Positions 1 to 11,654 of a stretch of DNA of 49,792 bases are shown here, piece by piece. The notes under the pieces were generated by a model. That model did no database searches, was not told the DNA's origin, and saw only the letters and a program-made list of their open reading frames with translations. The translations under genes were made by a program, and so were the position numbers. Origin of the DNA: Helochares maculicollis (taxonomy: Eukaryota > Arthropoda > Insecta > Coleoptera > Hydrophilidae); assembly GCA_033557835.1 (NCBI GenBank), contig JAWQRO010000189.1, positions 1 through 49,792 of the forward strand. Direction: 5' to 3'. Numbering within the stretch: position 1 is the first letter of the stretch; each line of letters opens with the position of its first letter.

Positions 1-1331
1 TATATATATCAAGGAAAACATGAAATCTGTAATTGTGGTAAGTTCGTGTAGCAAGAAAACAAAAATGTTAGCTACAAGATATTGGAATAGGTAGGTATAA
101 ATGATATTCTAGAGGAAATTAGGGCAGTTCGACGGTGTCAAAGTAAGAAAGAAAAGGCCAACAGAACCCATGGTAGTCTTAAAAACTTGAGATAAATTAT
201 CCTGTTTCAAGTCTTCAGAATTATTATTATTTTAAATATAATTTACGATGCATCTTTTGTGATAGTTTTGGTACTTTCCCTATAGTATCCCCTGCAATAG
301 ATGAGAGTGTCATCAAGTGAGAGTCAATATTCCATTTTATAAAACCTTGAATGAACCAAAACTGCGTTATGCATACATTAGCTACTGGATTCGCAAAAGA
401 TATCACAAACTCCAAACAGGAAACATTAATATTCAAAACTTGGAACTTTTTTTCTATGTGCTTCAGAGTTGCCATAAGCTTAATAGCCAGACAATTTGCA
501 CTTGAACGTGCTATTGATTCAGTCATTTAGTTCCAGTATATACATTTAAATAGCGCCGATTTGAAAGTATCAACAATAACAGGTTCTATCGACCTTGAGA
601 CGATGTACTTAACGGTATTTTATTTGCATATATGCATCCATTAAAATAATTGTACTCAACCCTTTAATTATCGTTGCTAATACTTCTCACTTATGCATTT
701 CGTACAAAAATTTTTACCGCAACTTATTTATCCCGAATTTTCACATTTATGATGTGGCCGGCCCAAATAAAAGTAATTCAAGCAAAGCCAATTTAATTCA
801 AAAGAGCGTAGTTCCATGTTAAATATGCCACTAACATTACAACAGTTCTAAAAATAACTTGAAAATAATCGCGCCATCATTTCACTTCTTAACAATTCGT
901 TTGAAACTTTACACGTTGAGTAAGCTCATGTTTTGCCTGTATACTTAAACAACGGCAAGAGCGAAACATTGGAAATGCCATTGATCTCTCTCCGTGACAT
1001 TGGAGTAGGTGTGCATGTAAATTGCTTATTAATATTGCTTTCAAAAATGTTATATCAATATTCACAAAGCAATATGATTGCGGTGAGAATTGAAAATCTG
1101 CTCCATTGATTTTTTAGGTGCTCCCGCGCCGATAGGACAGCCAACAAAGTTAGTTATCAAACGGTAAATTTTGCAAAATTTGCCTGGCTCGGCGGGGGTT
1201 TATTATCTATTGTTTGTGATTGCTCGTTCTTTTATTCAGTGTGGAAATAATGGTATTTATGGACCAATTTTCTGACAATAGCTAATCTTTTCAGATAGTT
1301 CAAGGCCAATAATCATCTGCTGTCACACAAA

Positions 1332-1472
1332 ATGGCTTTCAATCCGGATGAAAAGAGGTATGATGTGACGTCACTGGACCCTTTGCAGCTGTCAGTTAAG
1401 CATCCCGGTCCAGAAGCTGTCAGGGTTCTAATCATCACCGCCTTTTTTATAATGGCCGTCTTCCGCTGCTGA
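1332..1472 (+). CDS. Candidate 46-aa membrane microprotein
   Basis: ATG in the context acaaaATGG opens a 46-codon frame ending in TGA. It begins MAFNPDEKRYDVTSLDPLQL; from residue 31 it reads RVLIITAFFIMAVFRC, a short hydrophobic segment flanked by Arg, as in a single-pass tail. Codons are mixed and G+C-richer than the surroundings, unlike chance ORFs here. A possible acceptor (aatcttttcag) ends at about 1293. A donor-like AG|GTATGA at 1356-1363 and an acceptor-like tttctttcag near 1507 give an alternative spliced reading with only 16 residues. A CRE-type palindrome TGACGTCA lies inside the frame (1366-1373). I do not recognise a family. It lies about 8.8 kb downstream of Scr on the opposite strand. 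Confidence 0.4.
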   Translation: MAFNPDEKRYDVTSLDPLQLSVKHPGPEAVRVLIITAFFIMAVFRC

Positions 1473-1755
1473 TGTTGAAGAGATCATTCTCCCCTACTTT
1501 CTTTCAGCTGTGATGGATACGTGACAATTTAATAACAACAAGAGGCATGGTTGAATGTTAATCATTTGCAATTATGTTGGGTTTATTTAGCCTAGGCGCT
1601 CTTATTCAAGACCTGCCTGCTCAATTTGTGTCCATATGTGTGATTAATTATTTCGTGCAAAAACGTTTTACTTCAATTATGTTTATTTTATTGATGTTTA
1701 AAGAAAATAATTGTTTTAAATTTGTAGATACATTTACAATAAAGTGAAACGTAGC

Positions 1756-1767
1756 TACCGCCATCTA
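1756..1767 (-). promoter_or_regulatory. CTCF-like motif (imperfect)
   Basis: The minus strand reads TAGATGGCGGTA, one base off the AGRKGGCGC core known for Drosophila CTCF. It is in the same orientation as the perfect match about 610 bp away. On its own this is weak; it may instead be part of a dispersed repeat, since flanking cgccatctatcg-type words are common in insect genomes. Confidence 0.25.
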
Positions 1768-2365
1768 TCGTCGGATAGTGATTACTTTGGCGCAAGCTTT
1801 ATAGAAATCTTTGACAGGTGTTCCTGGAAAGCTGATATACAAGAGGTAACTGTAAAAACTACAATAGTAACCGTACAGACTGCTAGTCTAAATTTTGTGC
1901 TTAAGCTTTTGAAAGTTCAACTTATAGACAAGAGGTGTACCAAATTTCGCCCTGTAAGCAACTTCATTTTTGAATAATATGCGAGGGTTGGTCCAGGTAT
2001 ACAAATTTGTACTAATGGCTCTGAAAGTGGGGGTTGAAAAAATGCATATACCGACCCTTTTCAATTTTTGACAGGTATTGTGGCGAAGCATGATGGATTT
2101 CATATTATTTTTAAAATTGACCATCGCAATGGCTGCTTAATAAAAATGGCAATTTGTGAGGAAATAGCATTTGATTAGGCTTATATTGCGAACCTTAAAT
2201 GATTTTTTCTATTAGGCAGTGATTTTCCCAATAGCATCCTTTACAAACTTTTAAATATGATACATTTTTCGTAATCATTTAGTAGAGCAAGGCAAAGAAA
2301 TTCTAGAGGACAACCTTTAATAATTTGAAACCATAGCGGAAGTTGCTTTTGTCGCTATGGCACTC

Positions 2366-2377
2366 TAGCGCCATCTA
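2366..2377 (-). promoter_or_regulatory. CTCF-like insulator motif
   Basis: The minus strand reads TAGATGGCGCTA, an exact fit to the insect CTCF core AGRKGGCGC with the common flanking TA. CTCF marks Hox regulatory-domain borders in Drosophila. Immediately to the left is an inverted repeat with 8-bp arms, ccatagcg at 2331-2338 and cgctatgg at 2353-2360. Binding is inferred from the motif only. Confidence 0.35.
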
Positions 2378-5300
2378 ATGAACGCTACTTAAAAACAAAA
2401 GCTACGCAGCTTTCTTCCTTTAAATGCCTTTAGAAAAGCTTTCTCTGTAAACTAAACTGATTCTCAGCACACATTTATATTAAAGAAAGTTCAGAAACTG
2501 CGCGAACAAGAGGTTTCTGTTCGGGAAAACATGTGCTTTGTTTCAAACTAAACATACGGTTTAAAATGTATTAAAAACCATGGCGATTTATATCGAACTT
2601 GAGCTTTCACTGTCGTATTTCCTTTCATCTACAAACCAAATCAATGTTCCGTAGCGGTATGTTTATGGGATTTCCTTGAGATGCACACTTTGTATGTAAA
2701 TGTACTGCTGAGACCTTGTGATGTGCGTGGATTGACATAGACAACTTTATTTTGATATCTGACCACCAAGTTCTTGTTTTATCGTTGCTTGCGAGTCGAA
2801 ATTAGCATAGCCTTTGTCTTTGATTTCACTTGATGCAAGTAAGAGTCTGTCACGGAGGCCAAGTTCCCACCCAATGATATCTGGATGAAGAAGTAACATT
2901 TAAATATGAACTTCCTTTAGCAACGAATAGTTGCAGAATCTAGAAAATGTAAATAGCTAGTAGTTGCCCACATCCATTATTTATCTTCTTGTTTTATTAG
3001 ACTAGCAGGTGGTTATATTTCATGTTGCTCCCATTAATTTAGTGTTAATGAAGCTGGAAAGGGTTCTATTCATATCTAATCTTATTTCTTCTGCTGGTGT
3101 TTCGTTCGTACTAGAATAACTAAAATATTAGATGGACCGACTTGGGCATTTGTATAAAATTTATTCTTCATTTTAAGTGATGATTGGATTCCAGGAATTT
3201 ATTTTAAACACACATGAAAACTTTTGCACAAAAAAGGATCATATAAGCATAATAGATATATTTAAGCTCATCAAGAGAGAGATTCTATAATGATGGCAAA
3301 ACAAATTTAGCATTTTTAATGACAACACTTGATTAATCCCAATGTTATAGTCTAACAAGCTAAATCTAAAAGTCTAAAATATTAGAAACATCTATTAATG
3401 CTTATTTTGACTAAGGCAGTAGGGGGAATGAAGTGAATAGTTTTGCAACATTTGCCTAACATATTGCCCCATATTACTGGTTATTGAAGAAACAAATGTT
3501 TGTATGCGACTTGACTGCTTACAAATTGCAAACTCTAAAATGTTATTTTCTACATTTCTATATGTGTTTTCAAAAAATATAGAAATAACAACAAGACAGT
3601 AAGAAAACGACAAACCTTTATACTTTCTGCAAAAATTCAGGACATGAGGGTATTTTCAGTCAAACTTGAAATGGTACCCATGTCATATCATACGTTTAAA
3701 AAATTTACAATTCATACTTAAAAGCTATGTATGCAGTCGTGATGCTAATATAGTGAACTTTTTCTTGTATTAACGAGTATTGTGAAAATGTTACAAGCTT
3801 GAATACAGTCTGCTTGACATGCTTACGATATTAGAATGCATTTAAAAATGCAAGAATCTAATCAAAGTCAAAAATAATTACTAGCTTTTATTATACTCCA
3901 TTGAGAAAAATATTATTCATTAGTGCAGTAATATTTCGTAAATTCATAGTTTTAACTATAAGATGCACTTTTTGTATTTCGAAATATTAGCCAACGGACG
4001 CAACATTATATATAATCATGTTCTTCTAAATACATTTTTATTTCACTTTAACTGTTTCGATTCTACGATTTAACAGGGTAAATCAACATTGTGGTCTTTC
4101 TTTTCTGTATAACCTTGAACCTACAAGTTCTGCATATTATTCGGTTTGCTTAATTTACATAAATATGTAAATGTATTAAGTGCTATCACAGAAAAAATGC
4201 AAACGCCTTATGTAGTGCTATAACTGTTTATCTAATTTAAGATTTATATGTAGTTAGTGACTATCTTCAAGGTGCACTTATTGCCTGAGAGCAAGCGTTT
4301 GAAGTATTTATATAAATTATAAAAGGCACCCCTTCCTGTTTGCTTACTTAATTTTATTAGACGCTAAAAAAACGTGTCTCATCATTTTTATACGAATCTA
4401 CATACTAATTAATTTATTTCTCAAAGCAGCGATTTTTGGCACAGGTTTTTTTATAACAAATAATGATCAAATGGTATTTAAAATATTATCACCTCTATTA
4501 TGTATTACACCTTAATGGGTTGGGTTTTCAACAAATGGAATAATATATATTTCTATGCCATTAACACTATTGTTTTCTCATCGACTGCACCAATGAATTT
4601 TAAGATGTATTTTAATATAGACAAAAAATTAACCCCGCACTGTTTTGGTAAAATTTTGAATAACGATTAAAAATGGGTCTCTTACTTCTAAATGTAGATT
4701 CTAAAACCTCTATTTTAATGTTTGTGTCTTCTTTAGTATTTGGTACATATAAAAGATGTTGACAGTTGAATTTTGTCACTCAGCCATTAAGGACCTATAG
4801 TGAGGAATGTAGATAAGTTTCAGTGTGAAACTTCGGTTTCACGAAAAAGGTAAGCACATGCATTGCATATTGTCTATTCTCAAGTTAGTCTTTTAGTCTA
4901 TTTAATCCATGAAAATTACACCGGCAGTAGTCAAAAGGGTAGTTCTTACGACTCATATGCTTTAGCGGACAGATTCTTTCAGTTTCCTGATAACATAGGC
5001 AACACGTATTACATATGTTACACTACCAACACTGCTATTATTTTCAATCATCACTTTTAAAGTATGTTATATTAGCTTAGTTGGTATTCAATTAAAATAT
5101 ATAATTTATAAATGAAAATTTCGGTATAACAGCAGACAGTCAACAAAATCTCATGTACATAGCAATAAATTTTATCTGGTTGTCATGCAAATCATTTTTA
5201 TTTTCTAATAACTAATTCAAATCAACATCTCAGAGTACAGATCAAATTATAAATTGTATTGAAACAGCTTGATTTTCTTAAAATATAATTAATTCTTAAG

Positions 5301-6736
5301 TAAACTAAACATGATAAAAGGAGACTTTTGCAGTTCAAAGACAAATTATCAGAATTCATGTTGCATCCGCCAAACTATATCTTTTCTTGGAAAAATATTG
5401 CAACTGGCCGTATAATGGTTTGATGGCATCTCACACTTATAATAATAAATAATAAATGTATTAAAAATTGGATAAATACTTTGTTCAGGACTTCAAAACT
5501 TTTATTTAATCTGGGGATAAATTTGGTACTCAAAGGATTCTCGACAACTAAAATGTTTTAGGAAAAAAAAATATTGTTGTCTGTGTAAGTAATATTATGC
5601 ATACAGTAGTAACATATGATTGTGATAGTGATACCACTTTAAATTTTAAAAAGACCCCAATTTAATATGTGCATGTAAATTAAAACTCATATTTTTTAAA
5701 AATAAAGTGCATTTGCGTACTACAATAATTAATATTGCTATGTTTCCGATCCATTTTAAAACAGAAATGGACAAAATATATAAACAGCGGTTTTATTCAG
5801 TGCAACATGGAAATTCATTTATTAATTTATACAAATCCCCAATAGAAAGTGTAACAATTGAATCTAAAATTCATACAGGAAGATTGATATAATCTGAAAT
5901 GTAATCATTGTGTATCATCCAGCATTTAAATGGAATTTAATTCGTAATCAAATGTCATTCAAACGGATCATTAATCTTCGCAAGGCAGTTCTAATATTTG
6001 TTACAGCTTTTGTCTCTCACGTGGCTTTTATCTGAGACTTGTTTAGGTTTTATTTAGAAAATATCTATTTAGACTGCGATAATTAATGGTATTTCACAAT
6101 TTGACGAAATTTCCCCTGAGGTAGAGGTTCGTCGCGCCGCGCTGTCGCTAATTAATTTAAAAAATATGTAAATTTTTTATTTACTTTTACGTCCAGACAA
6201 ATTTTAGATTAAACAAGGGAAAGGAAACCTCAACAATACTTTTAATAATGATTTATTCACTTTTGCTTGGACAATTACAACAGTAAATAGGTATTGTATC
6301 TGTAATCTAAACCTGTACTGCACTCACACACACAACAGTACAAATACATAAATAAAATGAACAAAGAATGTTGGAACAATATTTGAGCTATAGTAGTATA
6401 CACAATATAATACAACTTTACATTTATCCCCAATACGAATTTAGTGCAAAAATACTGGAGAGAAGAAATGTTTACAAAAAGTTGATGGTTTAGATTAAGA
6501 TTTTAGAAGGAAAGAACACGCTTCTTCAGGAACATTAAAACACACGACGTGGCAGAGATAAGTGCTCAATACAAAATTATTGCAATGAAAAATAGGAAGG
6601 TTAAATTATAAAAATTACATTAAAATATAATATTGCTTATGATTAAACCAGTCAATATATTGTAAACATTTTAATGTACTTAATATTATAATTTTTTTTT
6701 GTATTTTGTATTGCTCACAAAAAATGACTCTGTCAT

Positions 6737-6765
6737 CTTAATCTATTTCGCAAAAATAGATTAAG
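6737..6765. repeat. Perfect 12-bp inverted repeat
   Basis: CTTAATCTATTT at 6737-6748 is followed by a 5-base loop and AAATAGATTAAG at 6754-6765. The arms are perfectly complementary. The stem is too short for a microRNA precursor and shows no neighbouring gene, so its role is unknown. Confidence 0.7.
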
Positions 6766-7750
6766 TAGAAAATATTTGTCGTATAATGAAATTAAGTACT
6801 TAACCAAATAAAATGTATTTTTTATGAGCTGCAAACACATTTGAAAATATTTGATAGTAAGTACAATATAATGAGTGAATTAAAAGGTATGATTTTCAGA
6901 ACGGAACGAAATGTACAATATTTTTAAATAATACATGACAATTTTGCACGCTTCTAATATTTTCAAACGTGTCTCATTTTGATTAGGTTTATTTCGCAAT
7001 CGCATGAGGCATTTTTATACATATATAGGTGTTCACGTCTCTGTATTATTTACATTAATACTAAATTTTTCTTTTCGTTACATAATTTAAGGGTCAACAT
7101 ATTTTTTATTTACAAAATTATATAAAGTGAACATTAATTTTTCATTTTCAACCTACAATATTTACACTAGTCTAGACTACTTTATTTAATCACACTTGTT
7201 TCATTTTTGTCCCTAATGAGCAGTTAGTGTCTTTATCACTATGAATTGATAATAAATAATTACAAAAATCTTACATTTACATCATATTTTCTTTGAATTT
7301 ACTTGATTTATGAGTTGTATAATATTGCACTTTTCTTTGAGGGAACTTGTTGTTGGGACTGTATCCAGTATTTGCGGATGTTGATTGGAAATACTGCAAG
7401 AAATTTGCAAATACTATTTTTAACGTTAAATCCCATAGGTTACTAGAAAATTGACGTAGTCTTAATCCCAGCAAATGTTTGTTGATACGGAACTAATGTT
7501 TTCACTTTTATATTTCATAAATACATCATAAATAAATTCACAGCCATTGCGTTAGCTGGATGTGTTAAAAATTAGTGAAATGCCAACTGAAACTTTCAAA
7601 TTTTATTTACAATTAATCTAACTTCACCTGGCTACAGCGGGTTGCTAGGGGAGGTTAGATGTGATAAAACGCATAAACAACTTTATCTACAAATAAGTAT
7701 TGCTATTTATAAATATTTATTATTTATAAATAAGCGCTGTAAAGATGTTT

Positions 7751-7850
7751 TTCCATAGATATTTTACCTATAAATGTGTTTTATCTGTAGATATTTTTAT
7801 TTATAGATATTTTTATCCATAGATAATTTTCATCTGTACATAAATTTTAA
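7751..7850. repeat. AT-rich minisatellite, about 17-bp unit
   Basis: About six imperfect head-to-tail copies of a unit resembling catagatatttttat, with variants tgtagatatttttat, tatagatatttttat and catagataattttcat. Just to the left (about 7690-7735) the word tatttataaata is duplicated around tttat. No coding content. Confidence 0.65.
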
Positions 7851-8202
7851 TTATCACTAAAATTAATAGAGAATTTGGAATTCTGCTAAGGTATGCACTA
7901 CGCCAATTCAATGACTTATCAGCTACTAAATCGTAGGAATACATGTTTTTTTTTTCAAAAAAAGTGCCAAGACGATATCTGCCGAACACACAAAGATCGC
8001 TCACGTTTATAAAAAACGTCCATTGGCACATAGTAACTATATAGAGACGATAAACTCAAGATAGGTCGCCATGTTTCCTCCTCAGATAACCGAAGACGTG
8101 AAGGTTCTGGTGAATCATTGCGCTATCTTGAGCCGAAGACTGCACTAAGATCCGATTATGGTCCTACGAGGGCCCGCAGTCTCCGTTATAGGTGGCCCAG
8201 GG

Positions 8203-8318
8203 CTAGCTGTACGGACTGCCGCAGGCGTACAAACCGCGCTGCATGGGTCCCATACCTCCCATCCCCATGGCTTGGTGAAATGCATAACCTTCATCTTGTA
8301 GTGATGCCAGATGGAAAT
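8203..8318 (-). CDS. Possible terminal exon, Gly/Met-rich C-terminus
   Basis: A GC-rich island in AT-rich DNA. On the minus strand a good acceptor (aatttaatgttacag) ends at 8319. The frame entered in phase 1 then reads FHLASLQDEGYAFHQ, AMGMGGMGPMQRG, LYACGSPYS and stops at TAG (8203-8205): 37 residues that look like the tail of a developmental regulator. No family is recognised. The same frame stays open between two further TAG codons (PWATYNGDCGPS, then 33 residues), so the region could be a decayed gene. The plus strand is also open from an ATG at 8071 (MFPPQITEDVKVLV) to a TAA, so strand is uncertain. The island lies 2 kb past the Scr stop and might instead be distal Scr 3' UTR. Confidence 0.3.
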
Positions 8319-10006
8319 CTGTAACATTAAATTCGTATACAGATATTTGTTTTGAAATTTTTCATCATTGATATTTTTTAATTGATGGGGATGAGAAGCA
8401 TTCACAAATAAATAAATACACAGACAGCAAAGCGAGGCAGCCAGAGAAATATTAGTTGAAGCAAATATTTTTTATGGGTATTATCTTTTGTTCGCAGTTA
8501 GCTAAAACAAGAATTAATTATCGGGACCGTATTTGCAATCTCTAATTCTGAAGATAATCATTTATTTAAGTAGAAATTAAAATTCTTCTGAGAAATGCTG
8601 ACTCTTTTTCAAGAAGGACACGATTTGCCTTTTCTTCATAAGGTTCAATACGAGGTGACACCTCATTATTTGAGTTACAGAGAACAAAACAATGTCTCTA
8701 TATGTTTTCTAAAGGAAATAAAGAAATAATGGGAACTGTGCACACCGACCAGATCAAAGAATTCCTCCATGCTGTTTTCATGGGTTCGTAAAACAGCGTT
8801 TAATTTGCACGTTATTTAACATTAATGGTGGGCTAGCCAGGGTGTCACCTTGTTGAAAAGTTTGTTCTTTGAACACTTGCGACAATATTGTAACATTTCG
8901 GTACGGGTGGGCCAATTTTTCTTCATACACTCAACCTATTAGGACGTAGAAAACTAATATTCTGCGCACTAGGAAAGTTCATGCTTAATGGATTTTGTTT
9001 TATTTTGTGTTCCAGCTTGATTTTTCGAAACTTTAACATGCATGAGGCATATTGAATAAGCGTGATATTCTAAGAAAACCATAAGTTATTAACTAAAGTG
9101 AATCAAATTGTACCGATTAAATTTTATGTAGATGGAAGTTTTAAAAAGTTGTTGCTAAAATTACTCAAGCCATCAATTTGCAGTTTCGCATTGTTTCACT
9201 TCAATTTTAAGAAAAAGTCAGGCAAACGAAACAGTTTTGAACAAAGAACCAATAGTAGTAGTTCAGCCACCCTGCCAACCGAAATAATTCGATTGCTTGC
9301 AAGTGTTTATGATTGCTACTATATTGGACATCCTGCTGTGAGAGAGCATTCCTTCACACCATGCATTATTTCTGCTTCGTAATGTCGCCTTTCGCAATTG
9401 CTTAAAACCCAACGAAATTTCCAACTAATTTCTACTCAGATTGACTTATCACTATACTTGCAATGACTAAATATAGACATTACGCCAAGTATTTATTACT
9501 TAATTTAATCAACTCGAATATATTTTTCCGAATAAACAAAGTTGTATAACACTTGCTGACAACATAAAATTTTAGCTGGCCCTGAGCTAAATTTTTGCAA
9601 ACTGCGGCGGGGCAACTTATTTTCTATGCATATAAAAACATGAACATGTCTCTAATCAAGTCGTTTTCAACTGAATATTTATAAGTGTAGTTAGCCAACT
9701 GGTAGTTACGTTTTGATAAGCAAACTGAAAAATATTGCGTGATTTATAGTCACTTTGGAGAATAATGATATATTTGCTCACCTATTGGCATTGAATTTTA
9801 TGCTAATTTAATAAATGTGGCTTAGAATCGCATTCTTTAACTGAAAAATACCTTTTAATATTAGTTTTCAGACACAAAGTTTATGGCGATTTATACGATA
9901 AAAATAATCCTTGTTCAGCTACTGCCTCTTCTTGTAAACGTGTTGTGGTGTAAAATTTTAATTCAGTAATCTATCCCCAAAAATAAGTACAATTTTTATC
10001 TTGAAT

Positions 10007-10021
10007 TTTAATTTATTTATT
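10007..10021 (-). terminator. Scr polyadenylation signals
   Basis: Reading the minus strand, AATAAA occurs at 10021-10016 and again, overlapping, at 10017-10012, followed by ATTAAA at 10012-10007. This is the first canonical signal cluster after the stop codon, about 260 nt downstream and beyond the miR-10 site. Use of this site is inferred. Confidence 0.55.
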
Positions 10022-10119
10022 TTTTCAACTTCTACAGTAATATGTTAATACACTAAATTCCATAAGTCATGCGAGCACATTTGAGAAAAGTGCAACGCTT
10101 TCACAACATGCTAGTTTGT

Positions 10120-10142
10120 TCCCTGTGTTTTTCCGAATTTGT
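10120..10142 (-). promoter_or_regulatory. miR-10 target site in the Scr 3' UTR
   Basis: In the Scr mRNA sense this site ends in ACAGGGA. ACAGGG (10121-10126) pairs with miR-10-5p seed positions 2-7, and an A lies opposite position 1. After a 5-nt bulge, ACAAATTCGGA (10132-10142) pairs without a break with positions 11-21 of miR-10-5p. Total pairing is 17 bp, 140-161 nt past the stop codon. Regulation of Scr by miR-10, which is encoded between Dfd and Scr, is established for insects. Conservation of pairing to both ends of the miRNA in this AT-rich UTR is very unlikely by chance. The predicted effect is repression of Scr mRNA where miR-10 is made. Confidence 0.88.
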
Positions 10143-10281
10143 TGTTGAATGCTTTATAAAGTAAATGTATGTGTACTATTTACAAGCTTGCAATAAAACT
10201 AAAGATATTGCGGCTTAAACGGTAAGCAAAGGAACAAAAAAATTAAATAAAATACCTAAAAAAATCACAAATCATAACACC

Positions 10282-10586
10282 CTAAGTAGCTAGGTGCGCA
10301 AACTGACTAGGATGCAAATCAAACTGATAAGGGTGTCCGTAAGGAGACATATGATACGGAACGATATTCATACTGGCCATTTTGTGTTCTTTTTTCCATT
10401 TCATACGCCTGTTCTGGAACCAAATTTTTATTTGCCTTTCCGTAAGGCAAAGTGCGTGCGCGATTTCGATTCGCCGCCGCCTTGTCAGATATCTGTTGAA
10501 ATGAAATTCTTTTTCTAATTCCAATGTTTGATATCGCGTGTACGACGTCCTCTGCCTTTTGGTCTCTCCATTGGCGTTCACAGTAC
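10282..10586 (-). CDS. Scr: Sex combs reduced, last coding exon (homeodomain)
   Basis: Hox transcription factor of labial and prothoracic segments; binds TAAT-core DNA in the nucleus with Exd and Hth as partners. The exon starts after a minus-strand acceptor (ttgttccag), completes a split codon (phase 1), then reads T-V-N-A-N-G-E. The homeodomain is complete (60 residues, 10384-10563) and includes IKIWFQNRRMKWKK. Arm residues 1, 4, 6 and 7 are Thr, Gln, Thr and Ser (TKRQRTSY), as in Scr; Antp has Arg, Gly, Gln and Thr. The tail KMASMNIVPYHM, then PYGHPYQFDLHPSQFAHL, is the Scr-specific C-terminus, and the stop is TAG. The GTG at 10581 is an internal Val, not a start. Upstream coding sequence with the YPWM hexapeptide must come from another exon and is not in this window. 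No frameshift or damaged residue is visible. Confidence 0.97.
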
Positions 10587-11324
10587 CTGGAACAATAATA
10601 GAAAATATAATTAACTAAGTTTTCTTGTACATTTCGAGTAGAGATCGTTTCATTTTCGCATTTTTAAATGTAAATATAATAATAGCCTGTCAATTGAGGA
10701 CCATGATATACATTGAGGAACTAACGCAATTTCTGCTAGTGAAACCAAATCAATATTTAAATAGCACAAATTACATTCGTCACTCTGGTTTGTTCATTTG
10801 TTCAAGAATATATTCTCCATCGACCTTCCAAACATACTTCTTTCGCTAAAGAGATACTTTAAGAGTATCAACATCAACTGCAATTAAAACCGACTGCGAT
10901 TTTAGAAACGATTCAAGAAGCCCAAACAGCAACAACACATTCCGACCAAGTCTTATACAATATGTACAAGGAGAATGTTTTATGGTTTTCCTAAACTGTT
11001 TATACTGCGATTACTGGAATATTATACTGAGAGATGTGCGTTCCTAGACTCCTACTACTACATCATTGGCCGGACGCCAGGTACTGATTTATTCAGTGGC
11101 AAGTCGCGGCTTCCTTGAGGGAGACGTGCTACAAAACACCTATGCGAGCAATGAGTTACTGCTCCCGATGTCACTTGGCCGTGTCCGCGGCTTGCGAAAT
11201 GTTTGTATATCATTTTGATGTCGTTTTGAAGATTGCGCCGTTATGTTATGCGAGTTATAATTGGGTTTGCACCTCATAACTAAAATAACCGAGTATGTGG
11301 GTGTTCCACCGTTGAATAGATTTA

Positions 11325-11654
11325 TCACGCATCTCGAGGAGTTCCCTTGCATATTTTATTCCAATTGAGAACGCACAACTGGCGTTGCTTTGATACGCAC
11401 ATTGTCATTGTGATGTTCAGTACGAGTGCGATTTCCCGCTTAGCACGCATGAGTTTCCTAATAGAACACGAACACTTGGAGTCAGGTCTGGTTTGAGCAT
11501 AAAGTATAGAGTGTAATCCCAATAAATTAAGAACAAAATATCCTGTTGGGGTATGAGGGGACACGCTTTCGTTGTTAGATTCGTATTGAACGCTAGTTTT
11601 AGCAGCTGATGGCAATTTTGTGCCGATAAGCCTTGATTTGCGTTGGATGATTTA
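11325..11654 (-). CDS. Anonymous ORF in a GC-richer patch
   Basis: A minus-strand frame of roughly 110 codons with no in-frame ATG at its left-most limit. It opens near 11654 and ends at a TGA (11325-11327). The first third is Ser/Asn/Pro-rich (GTKLPSAAKTSVQYESNNES, then VSPHTPTGYF), which resembles low-complexity parts of regulatory proteins. The rest is less convincing. It lies about 740 bp upstream of the Scr homeodomain exon in transcription order. No obvious donor continues it to that exon. It could be a chance frame in conserved noncoding DNA. Confidence 0.18.

Larger units (their letters stand above)
1473..8040. other. Gene-free flank 3' of Scr
   Basis: AT-rich DNA with only short chance frames, apart from the CTCF-like motifs, the hairpin and the minisatellite listed separately. 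No Dfd exon and no mir-10 precursor were found on either strand, so both presumably lie further left or elsewhere. Confidence 0.6.
10007..10281 (-). other. Scr: Scr 3' UTR (proximal form)
   Basis: This is the AT-rich sequence after the Scr stop codon, up to the first cluster of polyadenylation signals. It has no open frame and carries the miR-10 site described separately. The 3' end is inferred from the signals, not shown. Longer forms using TTTATT complements near 9492 or further left are possible, since insect Hox genes often have alternative distal poly(A) sites. Confidence 0.65.

Noticed and set aside
10121..10142. Plus-strand sequence resembling mature miR-10 itself
   Set aside because: It matches miR-10 at positions 2-7 and 11-21, but the bases between differ and are longer, and no complementary arm nearby forms a precursor hairpin. 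It is better explained as the target site in the minus-strand Scr mRNA.
10294..10518. Plus-strand ORF opposite the homeodomain exon
   Set aside because: It is the antisense shadow of the Scr exon.
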